A stretch of DNA of 64,000 bases from Ulvibacterium sp. (GTDB lineage: Bacteria; Bacteroidota; Bacteroidia; Flavobacteriales; Flavobacteriaceae). Under the pieces are notes generated by a model. That model did no database searches and was not told the origin of the DNA. It saw nothing but the letters and a program-made list of their open reading frames with translations. A program made the position numbers and the translations under genes. How positions within the stretch are numbered: the first letter of the stretch is position 1; the number at the start of each line of letters is the position of its first letter. The stretch spans positions 1 to 64,000 of the forward strand of contig NZ_JANQOO010000021.1 in assembly GCF_028285715.1 (NCBI RefSeq). Direction: 5' to 3'. Below, piece by piece: positions 1 through 9,400 of this stretch.

Positions 1-174
1 GTAGATGGATTTGTCCGTATGCACATACACTTTTTCGGGGCTATGCTTCATGGCATAGGACGCCAGTTTCCCCAAGATTTTTTGATTATACGGATTTTCT
101 TGGGTTTGGGAATATCCACATAGTAGGGAAAAACACAATACAAGTATGAGTGATGTATTCTTGAAATTATCCAT
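1..174 (-). CDS. Secreted MG2/macroglobulin-like protein, N-terminal fragment
   Basis: Only the first 58 codons are in the window; the gene runs off the left edge. The ATG at 174 starts a typical signal peptide (MDNFKNTSLILVLCFSLLCG) followed by YSQ. The mature part reads KLASYAMKHSPEKVYVHTDK and then SIY. The pattern EKVYxHTDKxxY is the usual opening of large Bacteroidota proteins with an MG2 (alpha-2-macroglobulin-like) domain, often around 800 residues and sometimes ending in a TonB-receptor-plug segment. The signal peptide is seen directly. The family is inferred from one short motif, so it stays provisional. Confidence 0.6.
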   Translation of the reverse strand, partial: MDNFKNTSLILVLCFSLLCGYSQTQENPYNQKILGKLASYAMKHSPEKVYVHTDKSIY

Positions 175-339
175 GGCGTTTTCCAATCGTGCCGCTGTCA
201 TATATCGAATTATCTTAAAATTCGATTTTAACGTTTCTTCCCCTAAAGTGTTGTTCTAATTTCGGTTACGGGGTTCTTTGTACAAGTTAATCATCTTTTT
301 CCTTCAAAAAAATCTTGGAATAGTTAAGGTTTTAAAAAT

Positions 340-1428
340 TCATTTGTTCGGAAAAAGACTCTTGTCCAGACCCGGTATCAGTTTTAGCGCATTTTTGTAA
401 TATACCTTTTTTAATATTTCATCCGGTAGGTCGAGACCATACATGGACCAAAAGGCATGGTATCTCTTGTAATAGGGAAAGTATTCGTCGTCAGTCTCCA
501 AAACCCGAAAATAGGTAGGAAATTCATTCGGATTCCAGGCATCCTTGCCAAAAAGTATACGGTCTTGGTATTTGGTAAAGAACTTTTTGGCATTCCGCGG
601 TTGTCTTCCCAATTCTTGGATCACAGCTCCTATGCCTACATACATATTGGGCATTTCATCCAAAAGTTCGCCCAATTTGCCCAGATTATTAGCATACCAG
701 CCCATGTGGGCATTTATGAATTTGGTATTGGGATGTTTTTTGAACATACGATGTTGCTCATCTATTATCTGCTGCCAAGGGGCTGGATTGGTATCGGAAC
801 GTTTTCTTCCAGGACGTGTCTTAAGTTCCAACCATCGTTCATTTCTACTGCCCATTGGCGCCCAAAAAGGTTTTGGATCGGCAGCATGTATCAATACTGG
901 GATTCCCAATTCGCCACACTTGGCCCAAATGGCATCCAAATGTGGGTCGTCTATGGCCAATCGATTACCGTTGACATCCCTATTTCTTAGCACAAGGCTC
1001 TTATAGACCTTTAGTCCTTTTGCACCTGCCTTGATATCCTCTTCCAACTGGGCGACCGCATTTTCGGTCCATCCCTGTGCCCCTGCCCCATCGAAGTCCA
1101 CATTGGCGAATACCACAAAACGATTGGGGTAATGCTCCGAAACGTTGTCCAACATACGTTGCAGGCCATCCCCGGAGCCACCACTAAGATTTACCATAAT
1201 GGCCATATTCATTTGATCCATGGGATTCACTAGATTGGACAGATTTTGGGAACCCATACGAAACTGATGGCTATGGACATCTATAAATGGGAATTTCGCT
1301 TTATGGATCTTCGTTTCAGGTACCACTAGCGTAGAAACAGGTTTGTACTCCTCAAAACCCATTTCTTGTGAGATGACCGAGGTATACATAAGAAAAAATA
1401 GGGCGAGGAAAGGCAGTATCTTCTTCAT
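340..1428 (-). CDS. Secreted amidohydrolase (Amidohydro_2 family)
   Basis: This 362-residue protein starts with a signal peptide (about residues 1-20, ending SVIS before QE). The TIM-barrel metal-binding pattern of Amidohydro_2 enzymes is visible: HSH at 52-54 after strand 1, a His at 181 (VLIHAADP), a His at 241 (FINAHMGW) and the terminal Asp at 296 (ILFGKDAW). Relatives hydrolyse or decarboxylate small organic acids, lactones or amides. The substrate cannot be told from sequence. The AAD after His181 and the long 190-220 insert may shape the active site. The gene stands 38 bp downstream of the MocA-like gene on the same strand, so co-transcription is possible but unproven. An exported amidohydrolase suggests periplasmic catabolism. 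Confidence 0.8.
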   Translation of the reverse strand: MKKILPFLALFFLMYTSVISQEMGFEEYKPVSTLVVPETKIHKAKFPFIDVHSHQFRMGSQNLSNLVNPMDQMNMAIMVNLSGGSGDGLQRMLDNVSEHYPNRFVVFANVDFDGAGAQGWTENAVAQLEEDIKAGAKGLKVYKSLVLRNRDVNGNRLAIDDPHLDAIWAKCGELGIPVLIHAADPKPFWAPMGSRNERWLELKTRPGRKRSDTNPAPWQQIIDEQHRMFKKHPNTKFINAHMGWYANNLGKLGELLDEMPNMYVGIGAVIQELGRQPRNAKKFFTKYQDRILFGKDAWNPNEFPTYFRVLETDDEYFPYYKRYHAFWSMYGLDLPDEILKKVYYKNALKLIPGLDKSLFPNK

Positions 1429-1466
1429 GGCTAAAAGTGAATTTAATCCTGATGTATTAAAAGGTA

Positions 1467-2072
1467 TTACATCTTGGTCAATTTTTGATAATCTTCCAAG
1501 GTATCTATATCCAATGTTTTTCCCGATGGGTTCAGCGAAAGGGTATCGTTTTTAAATTTCCGTATAATCTCCTTTGCCCCAACGTCCTTGTTAAGTTGCG
1601 CCAAGTTGGAAAAATAACTTTTGCCAAAAATCGCAGGTACGCCTGCCCCTTTTTCATATTCCGTGGCGACTATTCCCTTGCCCGAATTTTTATAGGTTTG
1701 GATTTTTTGGTCCAAATATTTCGAATCGATTAGTGGCTGATCACAAAGTAAGATTAGAATAGCCTTAGTATTCGGTAGTGAATTTTGAATGAAATCGACT
1801 CCATAGGCAATGGAAGAGCCCAGGCCCAAATCCCAATTTTTATGAAAAACAAACCGTACGTCAGCACTGCTGCTGCATTTTTCCTTGATTTTATCTGCAT
1901 TTGCTCCGAGAACCACAACAACACGTTCAGGGCAAACCTCCGAGGCATTCTTTATAGCATTATCCAATAGGTTTGTCCCGTTCCAGGGCAAGAGCTGCTT
2001 TGGAGTTCCCATTCGGGTCGATGCTCCAGCTGCCAAGATAAGAACGGTAATATTCCCAACGGTCTTCCCCAT
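1467..2072 (-). CDS. MobA/MocA-like nucleotidyltransferase
   Basis: A 201-residue NTP transferase. The nucleotide-binding signature LAAGASTRMGTPKQLLPW lies at residues 13-30, with the catalytic-site DQP further on (LLCDQPLIDSKY). MocA enzymes attach CMP to molybdopterin to make the cytosine-dinucleotide cofactor used by xanthine-dehydrogenase-type hydroxylases; MobA uses GTP. The start overlaps the XdhC stop by one base (TAATG), which implies translational coupling. That pairing is the standard context for molybdo-hydroxylase maturation and favours a MocA-like role over MobA. Base preference cannot be settled by eye. No molybdo-hydroxylase subunits are in the window. Confidence 0.8.
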   Translation of the reverse strand: MGKTVGNITVLILAAGASTRMGTPKQLLPWNGTNLLDNAIKNASEVCPERVVVVLGANADKIKEKCSSSADVRFVFHKNWDLGLGSSIAYGVDFIQNSLPNTKAILILLCDQPLIDSKYLDQKIQTYKNSGKGIVATEYEKGAGVPAIFGKSYFSNLAQLNKDVGAKEIIRKFKNDTLSLNPSGKTLDIDTLEDYQKLTKM

Positions 2073-3082
2073 TAGCTATGAATAGATCCTTCCTTGTTCT
2101 TTAAGCTTATAGGTTTTTTGCCCCGAACTACGGATAATATTTCCGCAAGAATGGCAATGGCTATCTCTTGGGCGGTTTCCGCTCCGATGTCCAGACCGGT
2201 AGGGCCATGTATATTTTCCAAAAAGTTTTCGTCAATTTCTGGAACTCGCTCCATAAGTTCCCCAAGTATTTTCTCCCTTCTTCCCGCAGGACCTAAAAGA
2301 CCTAAATATATGGGACGAGTTGTTTTTAGGGCCAGCAAATATGTTAAATCCTTTACAAAGCTGTGGGTCATGACTACAATAGCCGTCTTGTCATCGATGG
2401 CATGATCGGATAGAGCCCCAGGTTCCATGATGAGTAATTCCTGGGCACCAGGAAAGTCCTTGAGTGATTTTTCCTCCGACGGGGAGGCTAGAATGGTTAC
2501 TTCCCAACCCGTTAATGTGGCATAGGAACATAGCTGTACGGCATCATGTTCGGCGCCAATAATCAACAACTTAAAACAAGGTGCCATTTTTTGTTCAAAT
2601 ACTTGCATTCCCTTGTCTTGGTTTAAGTTAGGTCTTAAGGGTAAAAACGTTTCGCCTAGCTGAAATACGGATCCAAGGGCGGCACTTTCAACATCCTTTT
2701 CCATAAAATAGGACACCATTTTGAAAGTCTTCCGTTTTTTCAGGGTCTGGAAAAACCCAGTAATCAGTTCACCAGATGGGCGAAAAGGTTCAATAAGAAT
2801 ATACAAAATCCCCTCGCAACCCAATCTATATCGGCCATCATAGGTCATAACCTTGGCGATATCCGTTTTAAAAACACTGTCCGATTGCCTAAAAACCTCC
2901 TTCTCTACACAACCACCACTTACCGCTCCGATCATTTTGCCATCTTCCCTGATCAACATGGAAACCCCCGGCCTACGATATGAAGATCCCTTTAAAGCCA
3001 CAACGGTAGCCAATACTGTTTTAACCCCTTGGGCATCCGCGTCAATATGGGCTTCTATAATCTTTTTTAACTCATGTGTCAT
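2072..3082 (-). CDS. XdhC family molybdenum-cofactor chaperone
   Basis: A 336-residue protein with both XdhC halves. The N-terminal XdhC/CoxI domain holds KGSSYRRPGVSMLI (about residues 31-44) and GAVSGGCVEKEV (52-63). The C-terminal Rossmann-like domain begins KLLIIGAEHDAVQL and ends with PTGLDIGAETAQEIAIAILA. XdhC proteins bind sulfurated Mo cofactor and load it into xanthine-dehydrogenase-family enzymes. The usual GG in the Rossmann GxGHxx segment reads GAEHDA here, a mild deviation that keeps the His. It is co-transcribed with the MocA-like gene. The client enzyme must lie elsewhere, because no oxidoreductase subunit is nearby. Family assignment is confident; the client is unknown. Confidence 0.88.
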   Translation of the reverse strand: MTHELKKIIEAHIDADAQGVKTVLATVVALKGSSYRRPGVSMLIREDGKMIGAVSGGCVEKEVFRQSDSVFKTDIAKVMTYDGRYRLGCEGILYILIEPFRPSGELITGFFQTLKKRKTFKMVSYFMEKDVESAALGSVFQLGETFLPLRPNLNQDKGMQVFEQKMAPCFKLLIIGAEHDAVQLCSYATLTGWEVTILASPSEEKSLKDFPGAQELLIMEPGALSDHAIDDKTAIVVMTHSFVKDLTYLLALKTTRPIYLGLLGPAGRREKILGELMERVPEIDENFLENIHGPTGLDIGAETAQEIAIAILAEILSVVRGKKPISLKNKEGSIHS

Positions 3083-3146
3083 TAGGCCTTCAATATATCA
3101 AAAAATAAGGCCAATGGGATTTGGTTTAACAATTTGTTACAGTACT

Positions 3147-5321
3147 TTATCTATTGAACCAATATGTAAATTTTAGGGTAAGGGCCCAGTTTCTGCCTTC
3201 AAAGGGTTGTATAAAATGGTTATTGGTATAGACCAAAAACAAATCCGAAGCCGGACTGTAACGCCACTGGAACCTGGAATTGATGTTCAGATTCCTGGTT
3301 TGTTCATTGTATTGGAACAAATTGGCAAAGAAAATCTTGTTGGTAAACGTAATGTCAATTTCGGAGCCTATTAACCAAAAATCATTGGTAAACCATGGTT
3401 CGGGCAGCGTTATATGATTGTAGTTGAGATTGGCGCTCAAGCTCACATAAGGCTGAAAGCGATATCCCAATTCCGTGGAAAGCCGAATCCTTTCGCCGTC
3501 TGCATAATACCCTCCAACCCTACCCTCAAAGGCATAGGTAAACAAGCTCTGGGGCCGTGAGGCAAACTCCCAGCCAAATGCGTTCCAACGGTGTTTTGTA
3601 CCGGTAGCCAGTTCCTCCAATCCCAGCTGTGTGGGGTCAAAAGGGTCCAATAGCTCAACATAATCGTCCGAAATGAAGAAATTAAGACTGCTCCTGTTGC
3701 GAAAATCGATCAAGTATTCCAAAAAGGTGGTATGATCGGTCTGCTTAAACTGCTCATTGAAAAAATAGATAGCGTTCAATCTTGGACCATGGCTAACGAC
3801 CTTGCCGCGTTTTGGGAAAAAAAGGTGGCCTAGAAAGGAATTGAATTTCACATAGCCCCTTCTTGGAACAAAACCTACCTCCGCCGTGTACTCCTCTCCT
3901 ACCCATTCTTGTTGGATGCGCCAGTTCCATTTTCGGCTTTTGTATTCCAAATGGGCAGCCTGGGTAACGCCATTACCTACTTGTTGGGGGGCAAAGGATT
4001 TCAGAAAAAACGCCTTGCCGTTCCACAGGTTATTGGAAGAGGCCAGATTGTATTCCACTCCCAAATTTCTATTGAATTTTGGGAATTGCGTTCTTAGGGA
4101 ATCGGCCTCATTGGGATAGTTGATGGATTGCTTGTTTACAAACATAAGCCCGATACTAGATCGACTGAATACCTTCCTTTGCAAGGTAACTACACCAAAG
4201 TTCTGACTAGGCAAACCAGTGGCCTCTATCCGGGCCGTTTGCATGTCCATGATTCCAAGCCGCCAATTGTTGTCTAAATTTCCACTTACCCTGGCACCGG
4301 CCCTAATGGGAACGCCCAAGCCTATCCGTCTTGAAAAGAAAGGTCGAATGGTGGGATAGCCAAAATCCGCGAACAAATCACTATTTTCCAAAAAGAATTG
4401 ACGACGTTCCGGGAAGAACAGTTCAAAACGATCTAAATTGGTTATTTGACGATCCACCTCTACTTGGGAGAAATCCGGATTTACCGTTAAATCGAGGTTT
4501 AAGGAAGAAGTAAGACTGAATTTGACATCCCCGCCGATTTTGGTGTCGGTTTCCGTTTCCCCTTCTGCTTCAAAATCCTTTCCAACACTTCCAAGCACAT
4601 AAGGTATGATGGAAAAATTAGTTCTCGGGGCGGGTGGCGGGTTGTCCCATACCAAAGTCCCTGTATAGGCCAAGGAAGCAGTGGGGAATTGTCTGGGAAT
4701 AGGTGTCCAACTCGATTTTTCACTAGACTTCAAATCCAATCGGCTAAAATTGATACCCCATTCGGTCACCCCGTCCTTATAGCGAATGGATTTAAAGGGC
4801 AATGCCATTTCAAAGACCCACTTTTCTTCATCCCTAGTTACTTTTGACACCCATTTGGTATCCCAATTCAAATCCACGCTCCCGCCGGCAAACATGGTAC
4901 CATCCCATTGCGCACCGGCTGCATTGGACCCAAATGAGAATCCAGTCGTTTGATTGTTGAAGGGATCTAGAAAAAGTAAAAAATTATCGTTCTTTCCAAA
5001 CGAAAAGTCGCGCCGCAGGGATTCCACAAAGTTGGTTCCCTTGGTACTATTGTAAAAGGTGGCCAATAAATAAATATTCCGATCGTCATAGGTCATACGG
5101 ATTTCGGATTTTTCATTGGCCATGTCCGTGTCCATCGGCAGGACCATAAAGAAATCCTTGGCTACATCGGTAGTTTGCCAGGCAGCATCATCACCGATGC
5201 CATCAATGGTAATGGGCAGCGTTGTTTTTTTGATGTAATAGCGGTACGACGCGTTCTTTTTTTGTGCGTTGGAAGAGAGCGCAATACAAAGTATTGCAAA
5301 ATACATAAGGAATTTTTGCAT
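3147..5321 (-). CDS. DUF5916 outer-membrane protein with CBM9-like N-terminus
   Basis: 724 residues. A GTG at 5324 would add one codon, but the ATG at 5321 (MQKFLMYFAILCIALSSNAQ) gives a normal signal peptide. Residues about 30-200 resemble a family-9 carbohydrate-binding fold (PITIDGIGDDAAWQ, then DDRNIYLLATFYN). The remainder is rich in alternating aromatic strands and carries the DUF5916 hallmark LFFPERRQFFLEN, ending in an aromatic-rich terminal strand (LTLKFTYWFNR), as expected of an outer-membrane beta-barrel. The biochemical role of this family is not established. The ChbG-like gene lies 19 bp upstream on the same strand, so the two probably form an operon. A glycan-related role is inference. 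Confidence 0.85.
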   Translation of the reverse strand: MQKFLMYFAILCIALSSNAQKKNASYRYYIKKTTLPITIDGIGDDAAWQTTDVAKDFFMVLPMDTDMANEKSEIRMTYDDRNIYLLATFYNSTKGTNFVESLRRDFSFGKNDNFLLFLDPFNNQTTGFSFGSNAAGAQWDGTMFAGGSVDLNWDTKWVSKVTRDEEKWVFEMALPFKSIRYKDGVTEWGINFSRLDLKSSEKSSWTPIPRQFPTASLAYTGTLVWDNPPPAPRTNFSIIPYVLGSVGKDFEAEGETETDTKIGGDVKFSLTSSLNLDLTVNPDFSQVEVDRQITNLDRFELFFPERRQFFLENSDLFADFGYPTIRPFFSRRIGLGVPIRAGARVSGNLDNNWRLGIMDMQTARIEATGLPSQNFGVVTLQRKVFSRSSIGLMFVNKQSINYPNEADSLRTQFPKFNRNLGVEYNLASSNNLWNGKAFFLKSFAPQQVGNGVTQAAHLEYKSRKWNWRIQQEWVGEEYTAEVGFVPRRGYVKFNSFLGHLFFPKRGKVVSHGPRLNAIYFFNEQFKQTDHTTFLEYLIDFRNRSSLNFFISDDYVELLDPFDPTQLGLEELATGTKHRWNAFGWEFASRPQSLFTYAFEGRVGGYYADGERIRLSTELGYRFQPYVSLSANLNYNHITLPEPWFTNDFWLIGSEIDITFTNKIFFANLFQYNEQTRNLNINSRFQWRYSPASDLFLVYTNNHFIQPFEGRNWALTLKFTYWFNR

Positions 5322-5340
5322 CACTAAACTGGTCCGGTAG

Positions 5341-6276
5341 TTATTTTGCCCTGGTAATCTTGTCCCTGATTTCCCGCCATGTTACAAGCACAATATCATT
5401 TTCCTTAATGAGTCTCGTGCATTCATCACTCATAAAAAAATCAAGGTCGGCCTGTCTCCAAGCGGAACCCCACTCCGGATGATCCACGGCTATACCTTGC
5501 ATCTCGGCATCGTCGTAAGCCAAGTGAATCAATAGGCACGTGATTCCAGGTTTAAGGGTTTTTAAAAGTTGGGTGTAATACTGCTTACTCCCCTTTTCAA
5601 AATCCGCAGGTAAAATGCTATGGATATAATCCATAACCACGGTATTATCGTCCATGAGCGTTTTTATGGCAGGATCCTCAGTGGTGTATATTCTAGAATC
5701 CAATAAGACGGGAAGTTGAAATTCCTTACCCAACTTCATATAGCTCACAATGTGTTCGGGAGTACTGGCAGCGGCTCCCATGTGGGTATCCAAATGGGTG
5801 ATATCCAAGCCAGAACTATATGCTCTCTTTATCTGATTTCGCAATTCCAGGGTTACTTCTTCCGGTTGGGCATGGGCGACAAAATCAGGTATTAAAGGGT
5901 AGAAGTAGCCATCTTCCCCGATTAAACTGGTAACCGAATCCTTAGAAGTGATAGGGCCCCATTTGAAATACTTCCATTCACTGGTCAGGGTAAGATGTAC
6001 TCCCAAATCCATTCCGGGATTCTTCTGGGCATACGCCGCAATTTCAGGAAACCAAGGACAAGGCACCATAATGCTGGCCGAGTTTACGGAACCCTTTTCC
6101 AGAGCGCGTATACTGGCCCTATTTTCTGAATGGGCAAGCCCAAGGTCATCTGCATGGATAATCAATAATTTGCTATCTGCCGGATATCCCAGCCTCTCGG
6201 CAATGGTCTTTTCCTGTCCCGAAAGCAATAGCCCTTGGAAAATCCATACCAAAGAAATAAGAATGCGTAAATGCAT
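5341..6276 (-). CDS. ChbG/YdjC-type carbohydrate deacetylase
   Basis: A 311-residue protein with a signal peptide (about 1-20, ending LLLSGQ). The YdjC/ChbG signature is clear: IIHADDLG with His41 and Asp43-44, then DLGVHLTLTSEW, and later DITHLDTHMGA with another probable metal His. These enzymes remove acetyl groups from N-acetylated sugars such as diacetylchitobiose using a divalent metal. Most are cytoplasmic; the leader here places this one outside the inner membrane, so it may act on surface or imported glycans. It precedes the DUF5916 barrel in the same orientation. The true sugar is unknown. Confidence 0.8.
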   Translation of the reverse strand: MHLRILISLVWIFQGLLLSGQEKTIAERLGYPADSKLLIIHADDLGLAHSENRASIRALEKGSVNSASIMVPCPWFPEIAAYAQKNPGMDLGVHLTLTSEWKYFKWGPITSKDSVTSLIGEDGYFYPLIPDFVAHAQPEEVTLELRNQIKRAYSSGLDITHLDTHMGAAASTPEHIVSYMKLGKEFQLPVLLDSRIYTTEDPAIKTLMDDNTVVMDYIHSILPADFEKGSKQYYTQLLKTLKPGITCLLIHLAYDDAEMQGIAVDHPEWGSAWRQADLDFFMSDECTRLIKENDIVLVTWREIRDKITRAK

Positions 6277-6420
6277 AAATCAGGTATTTCAAAATCAAAA
6301 AAATAATCACGAAAGCTACAAAATTCCAAGTTTCCCTCTTTAACAATGTTTAACATATTTTTTTTTAGATCTTATACTTTTCATCCATTTCCCCCGTTCT
6401 GTGTGTTGAACCTAATACAG

Positions 6421-7518
6421 ATGAAAATGAAATCTAACTTCAGATTCCTAGCTCTTTTTTCCATTGCCTTTCTTTTATTCTCCTGCGGTAATGCCGATGA
6501 TGACGTTAACCTTGATCTTAACCTTGGAGACGGGCTTGGTAAGGGAAAACCCGTAGATGAATGTCTAGATCTCGGTGAAAACGATTTGGTCTTATCCATT
6601 CAAGAACAGTTTACCACCCTTCCAGGAAAAGTATCCATATTTTTTAGAGTATCCGATGCCGATAATAATCCGGTTCCCGGACTCACTGCGGACCAATTTA
6701 CCATTTATGAACAAGGACGGAACGATGATTGTTTTAACACCATTTCCACTTCTGAATCTCTGGCGCGAATATCTCCCAATTCGCAAATTTTTACTAATAA
6801 TACACTACTGGTACTGGATTTGAGTAACAGTGTGCTCAGCGGTAGTTTGGAAGAATTGAAATCGGCCAGTATCAGTTTTATCGATAATGTAATGCCGGCC
6901 ACGCCTGAGGATTCCTTTAAAATGGCCATTTACTGGTTTGATGGGGAGAACGAACTTCATTTATTGAATGCACCTACATCTTCCAAACAAGAACTTACCT
7001 TAGCTATCGAAGGAATTACGGAAGATATCAGCAACGACCCTTCTACCGATCTCTACGGTGCCGTAATAAAATCGACCGATATCGCTACAGAACTTTTAAA
7101 CGCAAGTACGTCCGATGGAAAAATAGGGGCCGCTTCTGTTGTTATTTTTACCGATGGTACAGATCAGGCCTCCCGTTTTACAGAGGAAGCAGCCTTGAAA
7201 AAAGTAAATGATGCCAATTCCAATATCTCATTTTTCACTATAGGACTTGGGGGTGAGATCGATACTCAGGTGTTGACCGATATCGGAAAGACCTTTAGCG
7301 TTTTTGCCGGGAACAAAGAGGAATTGGAAACGACGTTTAACGACATTTCCTTTAGGGTATCCCAACGGGCCAATAGCTTCTACCTCTTTGAATATTGTAG
7401 CCCAAAACGTGATGGCAGTGGGGAAAGCAATCTAGCCATACAAGTAAAGGATGGGAGTAGACAAGGTGCAGTGCAGACCAAATTTAGCGCCCAAGGATTT
7501 ACTGGTGGGTGTGAATGA
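6421..7518 (+). CDS. von Willebrand factor A domain lipoprotein
   Basis: 365 residues. The frame stays open upstream to 6346, but the ATG at 6421 gives a classic lipoprotein signal ending FLLFSC (Cys22), followed by an acidic spacer. The vWA domain spans about 125-300. Its metal-ion-dependent adhesion site has DLSNS at 133-137, a downstream Thr region around STDLYG, and FTDGTDQ. A strand-rich segment at about 55-110 (VSIFFRVSDADNNPVPGL) looks like a beta-sandwich. The protein probably sits on the periplasmic or outer face and binds a protein partner through the metal site. It is monocistronic, ending in a strong terminator at 7545. No partner is suggested by neighbours. Confidence 0.82.
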   Translation: MKMKSNFRFLALFSIAFLLFSCGNADDDVNLDLNLGDGLGKGKPVDECLDLGENDLVLSIQEQFTTLPGKVSIFFRVSDADNNPVPGLTADQFTIYEQGRNDDCFNTISTSESLARISPNSQIFTNNTLLVLDLSNSVLSGSLEELKSASISFIDNVMPATPEDSFKMAIYWFDGENELHLLNAPTSSKQELTLAIEGITEDISNDPSTDLYGAVIKSTDIATELLNASTSDGKIGAASVVIFTDGTDQASRFTEEAALKKVNDANSNISFFTIGLGGEIDTQVLTDIGKTFSVFAGNKEELETTFNDISFRVSQRANSFYLFEYCSPKRDGSGESNLAIQVKDGSRQGAVQTKFSAQGFTGGCE

Positions 7519-7544
7519 CCTATAGTACTAAGTTTATACCATTA

Positions 7545-7574
7545 GGGAGAATTCGGTGGATTCTCCCTTTTTTT
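7545..7574 (+). terminator. Rho-independent terminator of the vWA lipoprotein gene
   Basis: A perfect 8-bp stem (GGGAGAAT, 7-base loop, ATTCTCCC) runs straight into seven T residues, 27 bases after the stop codon. It is one of the cleanest intrinsic terminators in the window. Confidence 0.92.
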
Positions 7575-7727
7575 ATGCGTTTTATCGAGAACTGGGGAAA
7601 TGTGTTAGGGTTTTTGGCCCGAATATTGTTATTGAAATAACTAACGACTCCAATTTTATATTGACCACCTACATCCTAAAAACTATGAAGATGTGTAACT
7701 ATGCCCGGTTACAACTGGGCCCAAAGA

Positions 7728-7904
7728 ATGAAAGTCATGGATGTAATCAACGAAATTATTCAAAACAGTGCCATAGGCCCCTTATCCAAGTGGTATAAAA
7801 GCTTGGTCCTTCTATTATTCTCCTCCATTGTGACCACCTTACTCGTAATGATGGTGATTCTGCTCAAATACGGGCCATATATGAACATTCAGTTCGGGTA
7901 CTAA
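7728..7904 (+). CDS. Small single-pass membrane protein (hypothetical)
   Basis: A 58-codon ORF starting MKVMDVINEII, with one strongly hydrophobic segment (LVLLLFSSIVTTLLVMMVIL, residues about 25-44) and a short hydrophilic tail ending QFGY. ATGs at 7701, 7728 and 7737 are in frame; 7728 or 7737 is preferred because the amphipathic N-terminus then directly precedes the membrane segment. The composition (a well-formed hydrophobic helix with a basic flank, SKWYK) argues against chance. No family was recognised. It lies after the vWA terminator and converges on the M14 peptidase gene, eight bases from its stop. Confidence 0.5.
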   Translation: MKVMDVINEIIQNSAIGPLSKWYKSLVLLLFSSIVTTLLVMMVILLKYGPYMNIQFGY

Positions 7905-7912
7905 AGAAGAAA

Positions 7913-9400
7913 TTATCGATAAATCATCCCGTTTTTCCCTTGGAAATAGGAATTTATCGATTTTCCTGCTTTGTCCATTTCTATAAGGAATCCATTGATA
8001 ACGGCGTACACAGTCTTTGTGTCCCTCTCCAAAATAAAAGTAGGATTGATTCCTACTTCCAAATTAAATTGGGGTACCTCATACTTTTCACTGATGATAT
8101 TTACAGGGTATGGGGATTCCAATTGTTCCGGGGCAATTTCTTTCACCCGGATATAGGTATATCCCTGTTTAAGGGCTGTACTAAAATCAAATGCTTCCAA
8201 ATTTTGTAGGCTTCCAAAGACTTCTGGGTACACCTTTCCATCTTTGAGGGTATAGCCGTTGGCATTTAGGGTTTCATAGCCGTAATACGTGGAAAGATCT
8301 CCCAAGTCAAGAATCCGACTGCTATACCAAAAATCAGTATTACCCTGCTTATCCACTTCCAATTGATTGATGCCAATATCGAGTATATAGTCGGTGTCTA
8401 GTAAATTGTAGGTAGCATTTTCAATTTTTAAGTCGAATAACTTACGATCGTTTTCGGGGATTTTGTCATAATCCTCCAACGAAATATCCGTATAACTACC
8501 ATTCGCAATCGTATAGATTGCCGACAAAATGGAAACATAGTTCAGTTTTCGTATCTCTTGCTTTTCAATATCATTGGGATATCCACCTGATTCAATTAAA
8601 ATGGCACTGGTGCCCCATTTCTGGATATTATCCCCAAAAGCCCTCGGTTCAAAATCATCATTGTACTTACCCACTTGCCCAGGAGCATATTTTTGAATGA
8701 TATCGTTCATGAAAGCAATGACTTTCATGGCGTTGCTTCTTACTTCATTGACTTCCTTTTCGTAATTGTAGGCGGGTGCCAAATAGGAAATGGTCGCAGG
8801 TTTCTCCGTGCGCTCGGCGTTGTAATAGGTGCTTTGATCGTGAAGGTTGAAACCGAAATCAGCTTCCAGGCTATCCCGCATTCTTTTCAACGTACTCCCC
8901 TCGGGCGATTGCAATCGCAACGCATCCCTATTAATATCTATACCCAATCGGTTTCTGCGTTGATATACTTCAGCCCCGTCCGGATTCAGCATAGGTAAAA
9001 AGTGAAGCGTTGTATTATCCAAAATTTCCTTTTTTTCAGCTTTAAAATCATCGCTATCCAAGAAGTTTAGAATGTCAAAAATTGCTAGGGTAGCCGTGGG
9101 TTCATTTCCATGCATTTGGGACCAAAGGAAAACACTGATTTCCCCTTTACCAATACTGATAAGATTAAGGTCCCGACCTTCTATGGAGGTGCCTACGGTC
9201 TTAACGGTAAATTTCGGATTCTTCCTATATTCCGTAATAAGAGGTTGGATCTCATGATACTTGATCCTCCTTTTGTCTAGACTCGGTTCTTTATACGCCT
9301 CATAGGTTTCATAGAGCTTGGACGTAATCTCCTTTTCTTGTGAGTACACAGAAAACATTATCAAAAAGAGGAAAAAAAACGGGGAAAATTTAATTTGCAT
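7913..9400 (-). CDS. Secreted M14-family zinc carboxypeptidase
   Basis: 495 residues from the ATG at 9400. The frame is open further upstream, but this start gives a signal peptide (MQIKFSPFFFLFLIMFSVYS). The M14 zinc site is complete: His97 and Glu100 (MHGNEPT) and His187 (NLHDQ). NPDG at 139-142, the IDINRD substrate-binding segment near 154-159 and the catalytic Glu270 (LIESGGYP) are also present. M14 enzymes trim C-terminal residues or cell-wall peptides. A C-terminal region of about 180 residues after the catalytic domain has no family I recognise. The start overlaps the upstream amidase gene by 11 bases, giving a small envelope-hydrolase operon. Confidence 0.88.
   Translation of the reverse strand: MQIKFSPFFFLFLIMFSVYSQEKEITSKLYETYEAYKEPSLDKRRIKYHEIQPLITEYRKNPKFTVKTVGTSIEGRDLNLISIGKGEISVFLWSQMHGNEPTATLAIFDILNFLDSDDFKAEKKEILDNTTLHFLPMLNPDGAEVYQRRNRLGIDINRDALRLQSPEGSTLKRMRDSLEADFGFNLHDQSTYYNAERTEKPATISYLAPAYNYEKEVNEVRSNAMKVIAFMNDIIQKYAPGQVGKYNDDFEPRAFGDNIQKWGTSAILIESGGYPNDIEKQEIRKLNYVSILSAIYTIANGSYTDISLEDYDKIPENDRKLFDLKIENATYNLLDTDYILDIGINQLEVDKQGNTDFWYSSRILDLGDLSTYYGYETLNANGYTLKDGKVYPEVFGSLQNLEAFDFSTALKQGYTYIRVKEIAPEQLESPYPVNIISEKYEVPQFNLEVGINPTFILERDTKTVYAVINGFLIEMDKAGKSINSYFQGKNGMIYR

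Noticed and set aside
457-1006. Plus-strand frames of 153 and 177 codons
   Set aside because: They lie opposite the well-supported amidohydrolase gene and have no coherent domain or leader; they are antisense shadows.
3147-5324. GTG start of the DUF5916 gene one codon earlier
   Set aside because: The ATG at 5321 gives the same signal peptide and is the more usual start.
7556-7798. 80-codon plus-strand ORF after the vWA terminator
   Set aside because: It begins inside the terminator hairpin and its composition is not protein-like; the membrane ORF in another frame (7728-7904) is better.
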